Assembly (NCBI RefSeq): GCF_900109265.1
Contig: NZ_FNZM01000008.1
Location: 62,001 to 126,000 of the forward strand
Origin: Paraburkholderia tropica
GTDB lineage: Bacteria > Pseudomonadota > Gammaproteobacteria > Burkholderiales > Burkholderiaceae
DNA: 64,000 bases
Reading direction: 5' to 3'
Shown here: positions 44,910 to 52,669 of the stretch, piece by piece
Numbering within the stretch: position 1 is the first letter of the stretch
Layout: each line of letters begins with the position of its first letter
Made by a program: the position numbers and the translations under genes
Notes under the pieces: generated by a model
Told to the model about the DNA's origin: nothing
Database searches by the model: none
What the model saw: only the letters and a program-made list of their open reading frames with translations

Positions 44910-45659
44910 ATGGGGAATATCACCCTTAACCTCAAGGAAGAAACACTTGCGTCGCTGCGCAAGGATTTCGACGCGTTCCTGCGCGTCTCGCTGAAGCTCG
45001 ACCCGCAATTCCTCACGCCGTCGTTCGAGGACTTCCTGCGCGCGAAGCTGCTCGACAACATGACGCCGCTCACCGAGCAGGCGGTGCAGCGGCTATTGCA
45101 GGGCGGCCAGTACGCGTGGGCCAAGCGCACGCTCGACAAGGAGTTTCCGGAAGTCGTCTCGATGCTGCTGCGTCAGGCCGGCGATTTTGGTTTCGGCGTC
45201 GCGTCGCGTCCCGAGTGGACGCCCGACGAGCTGTCGAAGAAGTGCCGCGAATGGGCGGCCGCGATCGTGCAGGAAGCGCAGGGCGAGGAAGCGCAGATCG
45301 ACCCGCTCGCCGCGCAGATCAAGTCGGGCGTGCAGGACATCCAGACGCTCGAAGAAATCATGCAGACGCCCGCATGGCGGCTCGCGGAGTCGGTGCGCCA
45401 GCGCGTCTATGAAGCGAAGATCGGCTGTGAACAGGCCACGGGTTCGCTCGCGCGCGAGCGGCTCGGCGAGTTGCGCGGCCTGCTGCGTCTGGGCATCGCG
45501 CACGGCACGTTCCAGAAGCAGGAAGCGCAGCAGATCATGGAATATCTGCGTCTGCTGAAGCCGGAAATTTTCGTCGAAGAACCCGACGACGTCTTCACGC
45601 GCCTCGCCGCCTGGCTGCGCAACTTCTTCGTGCCGCCGCCGAAGAATCAGCCTCGCTAG
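44910..45659 (+). CDS. Protein of unknown function, helical
   Basis: 249-residue protein I do not recognise. It is mostly charged and helical, with blocks such as NLKEETLASLRKDFDAFLR, QYAWAKRTLDKEFPEVVSML, EWAAAIVQEAQGEEAQ and ARERLGELRGLLRLGIAHGT, and ends in RLAAWLRNFFVPPPKNQPR. No signal peptide or obvious membrane segment is visible. It has normal GC and codon pattern for the window, so it is probably native. It is convergent with the UvrD-like helicase gene; a short GC palindrome (GTCCCGCCCGCGGGAC, 45663-45678) lies between them. Confidence 0.75.
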   Translation: MGNITLNLKEETLASLRKDFDAFLRVSLKLDPQFLTPSFEDFLRAKLLDNMTPLTEQAVQRLLQGGQYAWAKRTLDKEFPEVVSMLLRQAGDFGFGVASRPEWTPDELSKKCREWAAAIVQEAQGEEAQIDPLAAQIKSGVQDIQTLEEIMQTPAWRLAESVRQRVYEAKIGCEQATGSLARERLGELRGLLRLGIAHGTFQKQEAQQIMEYLRLLKPEIFVEEPDDVFTRLAAWLRNFFVPPPKNQPR

Positions 45660-45714
45660 CCCGTCCCGCCCGCGGGACACCGCACCGATCAGGCTCATAC
45701 CCCCGGCGCGCGCC

Positions 45715-47880
45715 CTAGTCCCACATCTTCCTCAATTTCGCGCCGATCTCGACCTTCGCGCGCGCCGCAGCGGCCAGTCCCGCCGCACTCGGCGCGCTCG
45801 CCACGGGCGGCGCGGGCCACGCGCGCGACTCGAACAGCGGCAGCATCGACGGCGCGATGAAGCGCGTGCGCGACGCCCACACGTGACGGTCGCCGGACGC
45901 CGCCTGGTTGTGCACATAAAAGCGCTGCGGCACGACGATGTGCAGATCCTCCTTCGCACGCGTCATCGCCACGTAGAGCAGCCGGCGCTCCTCTTCCAGT
46001 TCCTCGTCGCTGCCCGCGCCCAGATCGGACGGAATGCAGCCGTCCACGCCGTTGAGCACGAACACGTTGCGCCACTCCTGCCCCTTGGCCGAATGGATGG
46101 TCGAGAGGATCAGATAGTCCTCGTCGAGCAGCGGATCGGCCGATTCGGCGCTGGTCGCGTCGGGCGGATCGAGCGTGAGTTCGGTCAGGAAGCGCTCGCG
46201 CGAGGGGTACGTGCTCGCGATGCTTTCCATCTGCAGCAGATCGGCCATGCGCACCTGCGCGTCTTCGTGATTGCGCTCCAGATGCGGCTCGTACCAGCGC
46301 CGCACGCGCTCGAACTCGGCCGGCCAGGGCGTGGCGCGCGCGCCGATGCCGTCGATGAGCGCCGTGAACGCGCTCCAGTCCTCGGCGGCACGCGGCGGCG
46401 GTGCGAATGCGGCGAGCGCTTCGGCAGCGCGATACGCGCCCGTGCAAGCCGCAACCTGATCGAGCAGACGCGCGGCGGTAGCCGGCCCGACGCCCGGCAT
46501 CAACTGCGTCACGCGAAACCCGGCCACGCGATCGAGCGGATTTTCGGCCCAGCGCAGCACCGCCAGCACGTCTTTTACGTGCGCGGCGTCGAGAAAACGC
46601 AGGCCGCCGAATTTCACGAACGGGATATTGCGCCGCGCCAGCTCGATTTCGAGCGTCGCGCTATGGTGCGCGGCGCGAAACAGCACGGCCTGCTGCTTGA
46701 GCTTCATGCCGCCCTCGCGCGCCTCCAGAATCTGCTCGACGACGTAGCGCGCCTGCGTGGCCTCGTCGGCGACCGTCACGAGGCGCGGACGCTGCTGCGA
46801 GGCGCGATCGGTCCAGAGGTTTTTCGTGTAGCGCTCGGTGGCGGCGTCCATCACGGCGTTGGATGCAGCGAGGATCGGCTCGGTTGACCGGTAGTTGCGT
46901 TCCAGCGTGACCTGACGTGCGGGCGGATCGAACTGTGCGGGGAAATCGAGGATGTTGCGTACCGTTGCGCCCCGAAACGAGTAAATTGCCTGCGCATCGT
47001 CGCCGACGACGGTCAGGCCGCGTCCGTCCGGCTTGAGAGCGAGCAGGATCGATGCCTGGAGGCGATTCGTGTCCTGATATTCGTCGACGAGAATGTGATC
47101 GAAGCGCGCGGCGAGATCGGCCGCAATGACGGGTTCTTGCGCCATATGCGCCCAATACAGCAGCAAATCGTCGTAATCGAGCACGTTCTGCTTCTGCTTC
47201 GCGTCCACGTACGCGGCAAACAGCGCGCGCAGTTGCGGCTCCCATTCGAGACACCAGGAGAACGAGCGCGCGAGCACGTCGGCGAGCGAATCGCCGGTGT
47301 TGACTACGCGCGAGTAAATCGCCAAACACGTGGATTTAGCGGGAAATCGCTTCTCTTTCGCCGACAATCCCAGCTCGTGGCGCACGAGGTTCATGAGATC
47401 GGCGGAATCTTCGCGATCGTTGATCGTGAAGGCCGGCGACAAACCGATCTGCTCGGCGTACTCGCGCAGCAGGCGCGCGCCGATGCCGTGAAACGTGCCC
47501 GCCCACGTGAGCCCCTGCGCGAGCACGGCGGCCGCGCCCGGCACGCCGGCGGCGATGCGCGAGACACGCCGCGTCATTTCCTGCGCCGCGCGACGCGAGA
47601 ACGTTAGCAGCAAGATACGATGCGGATCCGCTCCGTTCACGACCAGATGCGCGACGCGATGCGCAAGCGTGTTGGTCTTGCCCGAACCCGCTCCAGCGAT
47701 CACGAGCAGCGGTTCCGGCAGCGTCGCACCCGGAGCGAAGGCCTGCGGACCACCATGCTCGACGGCGGCGCGTTGCGCCTCGTTGAGCTTGGCGAGATAG
47801 GCCGCAACGTCCTGAGCGACAGCGCTGACGGGATCGACGAGGGAATCGTTGGAAACGGGAGTGGACACGGCGGTGGACAC
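45715..47880 (-). CDS. UvrD/Rep family ATP-dependent DNA helicase
   Basis: Superfamily 1A 3'-5' helicase of about 721 residues. Motifs appear in order: Q motif LNEAQRAAVEHG, Walker A AGAGSGKTNT at about 62-71, motif Ia LLLTFSRRAAQEM, Walker B ILVDEYQDTN, motif III VVGDDAQAIYSFRGA, motif IV VTLERNYRSTEPILAASN, motif V LILSTIHSAKGQEW and motif VI EERRLLYVAMTRAKEDLH. The frame runs up to an ATG at 48027, but that lies inside a terminator hairpin, so I prefer GTG 47880. The C-terminal part is shorter than in UvrD. A LexA-like box lies 39 bases upstream. Confidence 0.93.
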   Translation of the reverse strand: MSTAVSTPVSNDSLVDPVSAVAQDVAAYLAKLNEAQRAAVEHGGPQAFAPGATLPEPLLVIAGAGSGKTNTLAHRVAHLVVNGADPHRILLLTFSRRAAQEMTRRVSRIAAGVPGAAAVLAQGLTWAGTFHGIGARLLREYAEQIGLSPAFTINDREDSADLMNLVRHELGLSAKEKRFPAKSTCLAIYSRVVNTGDSLADVLARSFSWCLEWEPQLRALFAAYVDAKQKQNVLDYDDLLLYWAHMAQEPVIAADLAARFDHILVDEYQDTNRLQASILLALKPDGRGLTVVGDDAQAIYSFRGATVRNILDFPAQFDPPARQVTLERNYRSTEPILAASNAVMDAATERYTKNLWTDRASQQRPRLVTVADEATQARYVVEQILEAREGGMKLKQQAVLFRAAHHSATLEIELARRNIPFVKFGGLRFLDAAHVKDVLAVLRWAENPLDRVAGFRVTQLMPGVGPATAARLLDQVAACTGAYRAAEALAAFAPPPRAAEDWSAFTALIDGIGARATPWPAEFERVRRWYEPHLERNHEDAQVRMADLLQMESIASTYPSRERFLTELTLDPPDATSAESADPLLDEDYLILSTIHSAKGQEWRNVFVLNGVDGCIPSDLGAGSDEELEEERRLLYVAMTRAKEDLHIVVPQRFYVHNQAASGDRHVWASRTRFIAPSMLPLFESRAWPAPPVASAPSAAGLAAAARAKVEIGAKLRKMWD

Positions 47881-47918
47881 GGCGGGCGCGGAGAATCCGT
47901 AAAAGGCGGCGACGCATA

Positions 47919-47934
47919 CTGTATATCCATACAC
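47919..47934 (-). promoter_or_regulatory. Candidate LexA (SOS) box at the helicase promoter
   Basis: Minus-strand sequence GTGTATGGATATACAG fits CTGT-N8-ACAG with one mismatch, and its AT-rich centre is typical of LexA boxes. It lies 39 bases upstream of the GTG start, where a promoter is expected. Confidence 0.55.
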
Positions 47935-48012
47935 CCCGCACCCGCAAGCGCTCGATCGTGGGCTGATCTGGCGCGATCTGGCGATATTTATGCGGCAACT
48001 TCCCGGCGCAAT

Positions 48013-48046
48013 AAAAAACGGCGGCATCCGTTACCGGACGCCGCCG
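48013..48046 (-). terminator. Intrinsic terminator of the small secreted-protein gene
   Basis: On the minus strand CGGCGGCGTCCG and CGGATGCCGCCG (one mismatch) form a 12-bp stem with loop GTAA, followed by T6. It separates the gene at 48075-48524 from the helicase gene. Confidence 0.88.
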
Positions 48047-48074
48047 CCTTGCACGTGATTAGCGTTGACGCGGA

Positions 48075-48524
48075 TTACGGCTGCTGCGCGCCGCCCTGCT
48101 GCTGCGCCGACTGACCGCTCATCTGATCCTTCATTTCCGAATCGTTGGCCTGACGGTCAGCCTTGCGGTTGATCTTCGCGTCCTTGACCTCCGACTTGTA
48201 CTGCGTCTTGGCCTGCTTCTTCGCGTCCTTGTACTCGGAGTTCGCCGACTTCTTGGCGCTGCGGTACTCGGCGCTGGCCGCCGCGTTGGCGTTGCGCTTT
48301 TGCACCAGCGGATCGGTCGGCTGCGGCGCGGTCAGATTTTGCGGCGCGGGCGCCGGTTGCGCGATGCCCGCGGCGGCCGGCGCCTGGCTCGGCGCGGTAG
48401 CCGGGGCCATCGTCGGCGCGTCGCCCGCCGCCGGCGTGGCGGTCTGGGCGAATGCGCCCTGCGCGAAGGCAGCGGCGGTGGCGGCAATGGCGGTAGCGGT
48501 CAGCAGCTTGCGAATCTGGGTCAT
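48075..48524 (-). CDS. Small secreted Lys/Ala-rich protein, unknown function
   Basis: 149 residues. A clear signal peptide (TATAIAATAAAFAQGAFAQ, cleavage near residue 27) is followed by an Ala/Pro-rich linker and, from about residue 78, a charged helical region in which Y-x-x-A-K-K type units recur (EYRSAKKSANSEYKDAKKQA, TQYKSEVKDAKINRK). It ends in a Gln/Gly-rich tail. I do not recognise a family. A periplasmic location is likely. It is monocistronic, with its own terminator. Confidence 0.75.
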   Translation of the reverse strand: MTQIRKLLTATAIAATAAAFAQGAFAQTATPAAGDAPTMAPATAPSQAPAAAGIAQPAPAPQNLTAPQPTDPLVQKRNANAAASAEYRSAKKSANSEYKDAKKQAKTQYKSEVKDAKINRKADRQANDSEMKDQMSGQSAQQQGGAQQP

Positions 48525-48888
48525 GGCGTATCCTCTTGAGTAGTTCCGGGAATTGGCGCGGGTCAGTCCTGCAACGGGCGTGCCCGCCGTTTCCCGCTCC
48601 GTTTCCGCTCGATGGAGCCGCCGTGGTCGGGTGAATCCGTGGAGCCCGGCGGTCTCGCTTCGGTGAACCCATTTTCATCTGAAGATCCGCGCGCCGTCCC
48701 GCGACGTTACGCAGCGTTTCATTTGCTGACGAATTCATAACATCTGGCCCCGACATGTAACCACGCCCGATCGCCAAGCATCCCGGGCCGCGCCACGCGC
48801 GATCGCTTATGATGCTCACCCTCCGCGCCGCCACGGCGCGCGCCAATGTTCCGCGCCTTTGTTCCAATTTCACCGATTTCCACGCGCC
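48525..48888. other. Intergenic region before the S4 protein gene
   Basis: This 364-base gap lies between two divergent genes. It has an imperfect inverted repeat around 48578-48596 (AACGGGC...GTT) and an AT-richer part near 48715-48745. I see no clear promoter and no small gene I can support. Confidence 0.45.
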
Positions 48889-49110
48889 ATGCCCAATCTC
48901 GATTTCACGCTGACCGGCGACTACGTCGAACTGCACAACCTCCTGAAGATCACCGGACTCGCCGACAGCGGCGGCTCGGCCAAGCAGATCGTCTCGTCCG
49001 GCGCGGTGAAGGTCGACGGCGAAGTCGAACTGCGCAAGACCTGCAAGATCCGCGCGGGCCAGTCGGTGCTGCTCGGCGACACGCGCATCGCGATTCACGA
49101 GCCGGAGTAA
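48889..49110 (+). CDS. RNA-binding S4 domain protein, YbcJ-like
   Basis: 73-residue protein consisting almost only of an S4 domain: VELHNLLKITGLADSGGSAKQ, IVSSGAVKVDGEVELRKTCKI, then a short strand pair to the end. The family (YbcJ) binds RNA in ribosome-related roles that are not settled. The start at 48889 fits the family; the frame is open 10 codons upstream without similarity. Confidence 0.92.
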   Translation: MPNLDFTLTGDYVELHNLLKITGLADSGGSAKQIVSSGAVKVDGEVELRKTCKIRAGQSVLLGDTRIAIHEPE

Positions 49111-49286
49111 CAGGCTGCGCCGATCGCACATGCACCACGCAGGTGCTTTTTGGCTGAAAGACAGGTAATCTCGGCGGGTAGGCTCGCAGCCGTTCAAGGC
49201 GCTTGAGCCGTTCCCGCCTGCACTTCCGGATTCGATCTCCAGGCGTTTTTCCGACGCGGCGCGATACTTCGCGCCGCTTGCCTTTC

Positions 49287-50708
49287 ATGACCCGAACGAC
49301 TTCACCGGCGCGCACCGACCGCGCCAGCCGCGCCATCGCGCCGCCCACGCTCAAACGTCACGCCGCCGACACCGCACGTCTCGCCGCGCCGCTCGCCATC
49401 GCCCAGTTGTCGCAGATGGCGATGAGCGTCACCGACACCGTGCTGCTCGGCTCGCTCGGCGCGGGCGCGCTCGCGGCGGGCGGACTCGGCGCGAATCTGT
49501 TCTTCGTGGTCGTGACGGTGCTGCAGGGCGTGCTGACCTCGGTGAGCGTCAGCGTCTCGCAGGCGCGCGGCGCCGACGATCTGCATCGCGTGCCGCATAT
49601 CTACTGGACCGGTTTCGCGCTCTCGCTCGTGCTCGCGCTGCCCGCGTTCGCGCTGCTGTCGTTCGCGGAGCCACTGTTGCACGCGCTCGGCGAGCCGGGC
49701 GTGCTCGCGCGCCAGGTCGGCGAATACGCGTCGGTGCTGCGCTGGGGCGCGCCCGCGAGCCTGATCGGCGTGGGGCTGATGCGCTCGTTCCTGCCCGCCA
49801 TCGGCGCGGCGCGGCGGCTGCTCTGGATTTCGATCGCGAGCGTGTTCTTCAACGGCTTCCTGAACTACGGGCTGATCCACGGCGTCTGGGGCCTGCCGCG
49901 CCTCGGCTTTCTCGGCTCGGCGGCGGCGACCGCCGTCACCATCTGGCTCACCACGCTCGTGCTGATGGCGCTGCTGCATCTGCGCCCGTCGCATCAGCAC
50001 TTCGTGGTCGCGCGCCGTCCGAGCGCGCCGATGATGGGCGAGCTGTTCTCCATCGGCTGGCCCGTGGCGATCACCTATGCGGTCGAAGCAACGCTGTTCC
50101 TCGCGACCGGCCTGCTGATGGGCCTGCTCGGCGCGATGCCGCTCGCCGCCCACCAGATCGCGCTGAACGTCGCTTCGGTGATGTTCATGGTGCCGCTCTC
50201 CATCGGCCAGGCGGGCAACGTGCGCGTGGGTTACTGGATCGGCGCGGGCGTGCCGCGCGCGGCGCGTCATGCGGGCTTCGTCGCGCTGGCGCTGGGCGTT
50301 GGCTTCATGTCGATGTCGGCGCTCGTGATGGTGCTCGCGCCGCACTGGATCGTCGGGCTCTATCTGCATCTCGACGATCCGGCCAACGCGCAGACCGTCG
50401 CGCTCGCCACCTCGCTGCTCGGCGTGGCGGCGATCTTCCAGATCGTCGACGGCATGCAGACGGTCGGCTCCGGCTGCCTGCGCGGCCTCAAGGACACGCG
50501 CATCCCGATGCTGGCCGCGACGCTCGGCTACTGGGGCATCGGTTTTCCGGTCGGCTATGCGCTGGCGTTCCATTTCGGCTATGGCGCGCTCGGCCTCTGG
50601 TGGGGACTCGCGGCCGGTCTCGCGAGCGTGGCCGTGCTGATGACGTGGCGCTTTCACCGCATGAGCCTGCGCGCGGAAACCGAGGCGGCGCGCTCGCAGA
50701 CGGCCTGA
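49287..50708 (+). CDS. MATE family efflux transporter
   Basis: 473-residue membrane protein with 12 hydrophobic segments in two halves, as in NorM-type multidrug/sodium antiporters. Visible blocks are PLAIAQLSQMAMSVTDTVLLG, LGANLFFVVVTVLQGV, WISIASVFFNGFLNYGLI, PLAAHQIALNVASVMFMVPL and CLRGLKDTRIPMLAATLGYW. The ATG at 49287 is chosen over one 28 codons upstream, as conserved sequence begins about 25 residues after it. Substrate unknown. Confidence 0.92.
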   Translation: MTRTTSPARTDRASRAIAPPTLKRHAADTARLAAPLAIAQLSQMAMSVTDTVLLGSLGAGALAAGGLGANLFFVVVTVLQGVLTSVSVSVSQARGADDLHRVPHIYWTGFALSLVLALPAFALLSFAEPLLHALGEPGVLARQVGEYASVLRWGAPASLIGVGLMRSFLPAIGAARRLLWISIASVFFNGFLNYGLIHGVWGLPRLGFLGSAAATAVTIWLTTLVLMALLHLRPSHQHFVVARRPSAPMMGELFSIGWPVAITYAVEATLFLATGLLMGLLGAMPLAAHQIALNVASVMFMVPLSIGQAGNVRVGYWIGAGVPRAARHAGFVALALGVGFMSMSALVMVLAPHWIVGLYLHLDDPANAQTVALATSLLGVAAIFQIVDGMQTVGSGCLRGLKDTRIPMLAATLGYWGIGFPVGYALAFHFGYGALGLWWGLAAGLASVAVLMTWRFHRMSLRAETEAARSQTA

Positions 50709-50840
50709 CGCGCGCCCGCGCCTGACGGACAGCGGCGGACAAAGACGCCCCCCAGGGCTGCCTGACGCGAGCGGTTAGAATACGCGGCTGGCGCCCGCCG
50801 CCATCTGTCCCACGAGGGCAGGAAAATTCCGCGCGCATTG

Positions 50841-50904
50841 ACCGGACGACCGGACGACCGGACGACCGGACGACCGGACGACTGAACGACCAAACGACCG
50901 GACC
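50841..50904. repeat. Octanucleotide tandem repeat (ACCGGACG)
   Basis: Eight consecutive 8-base units: five perfect ACCGGACG (50841-50880), then ACTGAACG, ACCAAACG and ACCGGACC. It lies 90 bases upstream of the BASS transporter start and 133 bases after the MATE gene. Perfect short units are prone to slippage; a change in number would alter promoter or leader spacing. Confidence 0.9.
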
Positions 50905-50993
50905 CGCGACGCCGCGCCGGCCACCCCGGCATGCCGCTCGCGCTATCACGCGCCGTCATCAAGAAAACGAACCCTCTCACGGACCACGCTTCC

Positions 50994-51962
50994 ATGCTCG
51001 CCCCGATTACCCGACTGTTCCCGCTCTGGGCAGTGCTCGTGTCGCTCGCCGCGTATTTCAATCCGGGCGTCGTCGCGCCCATCGCGCCGCACGTCACGAC
51101 GCTGCTGATGATCATCATGCTGGCGATGGGCGTGACGCTCTCGTTCGCCGATTTCCAGCGCGTGTTCACGCGTCCCGCGCCCGTGGCGGCCGGCATTCTG
51201 CTGCACTACCTCGTGATGCCGCTTGCCGCGTGGGTGATCGCGAAAGCGTTGCACATGCCCGCCGACCTCACCGCCGGCATGGTGCTGGTGGGCAGCGTGG
51301 CGAGCGGCACAGCCTCGAACGTGATGATCTATCTCGCGCGCGGCGACGTCGCGCTGTCGGTGACGATCAGCGCGCTCTCGACGCTCGTCGGCGTGTTCGC
51401 GACGCCGCTGCTGACGCGCCTTTACGTGGACGCGTCGATCGTCGTCGACGTGCACGGCATGTTGATGAGCATCCTGCAGATCGTCGGTCTGCCGATCGTC
51501 GTCGGGCTGATCGTCAACCGGCTCGCGGGCGGCCTCGTGCGCCGCGTCGAACCGGTGCTGCCGCTCGTCTCGATGGTCTCGATCCTCGCGATCATCGCCG
51601 CCGTGGTGGGCGGCACGCACGCGAGCATCGCGACGGTCGGTCCGGTCGTGGCGCTGGGCGTGGTGCTGCACAACGGCATCGGCCTGCTCGGCGGGTATTG
51701 GGGCGGCCGTCTGCTCGGCTTCGACGAATCCGTGTGCCGCACGCTCGCGATCGAAGTGGGCATGCAGAACTCCGGCCTCGCGGCGACGCTCGGCAAGCTC
51801 TACTTTTCGCCGCTCGCCGCCCTGCCGGGCGCGCTGTTCTCGGTATGGCACAACCTCTCGGGCTCGCTGCTCGCGGGCTACTGGGCCGGCAAGCCGGCGC
51901 GCGGCAGCGAGCGCGACGCCGACGAGGCACGCAATCGCGCAAATAGCGGCGCAACGCGCTGA
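50994..51962 (+). CDS. Bile acid:sodium symporter (BASS) family transporter, PanS-like
   Basis: 322-residue membrane protein with about ten hydrophobic segments. The core [46 protein letters not shown] and [22 protein letters not shown] are the typical BASS crossover motifs, with GTASNV and [10 protein letters not shown] near the sodium sites. The PanS subgroup carries ketopantoate, but the substrate here is not readable. The start at 50994 is chosen by family; the frame is open 21 codons upstream. Confidence 0.9.
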   Translation: MLAPITRLFPLWAVLVSLAAYFNPGVVAPIAPHVTTLLMIIMLAMGVTLSFADFQRVFTRPAPVAAGILLHYLVMPLAAWVIAKALHMPADLTAGMVLVGSVASGTASNVMIYLARGDVALSVTISALSTLVGVFATPLLTRLYVDASIVVDVHGMLMSILQIVGLPIVVGLIVNRLAGGLVRRVEPVLPLVSMVSILAIIAAVVGGTHASIATVGPVVALGVVLHNGIGLLGGYWGGRLLGFDESVCRTLAIEVGMQNSGLAATLGKLYFSPLAALPGALFSVWHNLSGSLLAGYWAGKPARGSERDADEARNRANSGATR

Positions 51963-52053
51963 TACGGCGCGACGCGGATAAGGCGTCGCGCAATCGGTCG
52001 CGCAATCGGGCTCGCGGTCGGGCGCGCGACCGACGCGACCTTCGGGGCCGACT

Positions 52054-52440
52054 TCACCCGCGCTGAGCACCCAAGCGCGGCCGCCGCACAGGACGCAGCC
52101 CGCCCAGGCGCGCCAGCCAGCGCGCCGCCGCCCGCCATCGCATCAGCACCCCGTTTCCGCTGACCGACACCGGCGTGCTCACGCCCGTCAGCACCTCGCA
52201 ACGCACCGCCTCATCCCATCCGCCGATCCAGACCCGCTCGCCCGGCGCGAACGGCAGCGCCTCGCCGGGTTCGAGCCAGAAGTCCTGGGCGTCGCCTTCG
52301 ACCGTCATCAGCACGCGCCCTTCGAGCACGCCCAGCACGCCGCCTTGCTCGCGACGCACGCGGCGGCACGCGCCGCGCGGCACCTCGAACGTCTCGACCA
52401 CTTCGCCCCACGGCCCTACGTCGTTCACTGCCCTCGTCAT
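52054..52440 (-). CDS. DUF2917 domain protein
   Basis: 128-residue protein with a short cupin-like beta domain: VPRGACRRVRREQGGVLGVLEGRVLMTVEGDAQDFW is split here into GACRRVRREQGGVLGV and EGRVLMTVEGDAQDFW, then LEPGEALPFAPGERVWIGGW. This glycine-rich beta pattern fits DUF2917, a family of unknown function in Burkholderiales. A GGAGA ribosome site supports the start at 52440. The basic tail (RWLARLGGLRPVRRPRLG) is variable. Confidence 0.8.
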   Translation of the reverse strand: MTRAVNDVGPWGEVVETFEVPRGACRRVRREQGGVLGVLEGRVLMTVEGDAQDFWLEPGEALPFAPGERVWIGGWDEAVRCEVLTGVSTPVSVSGNGVLMRWRAAARWLARLGGLRPVRRPRLGAQRG

Positions 52441-52669
52441 CGCGATCTCCCGCCGTTGCTGATGCGAGCAGTCTCGCGCGCCCCCGCCCGCCGACGTTTC
52501 CAGCCGACGTGAAACGAGGCGCGCATCTTGCTCAGGCGAGATTCGCCGCGCGCCGTTTCCCCCCGCGCACCGCACCGCTTCCCGATAGAATCGAAACGAA
52601 AAGACACACATGTCTGCGAACCAGCCCGTCCGCGTCCGGCACCGGCGGCAGACCCCGAGGAGATTTCGC

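Noticed and set aside
48025..48027. ATG start for the UvrD-like helicase at 48027
   Set aside because: It lies inside the intrinsic terminator of the preceding gene and gives an N-terminus without family similarity; GTG 47880 is preferred.
49302..50657. Open frame of 451 codons antisense to the MATE gene
   Set aside because: Composition is almost only R, H, A, E and Q; it is a shadow of the transporter frame.
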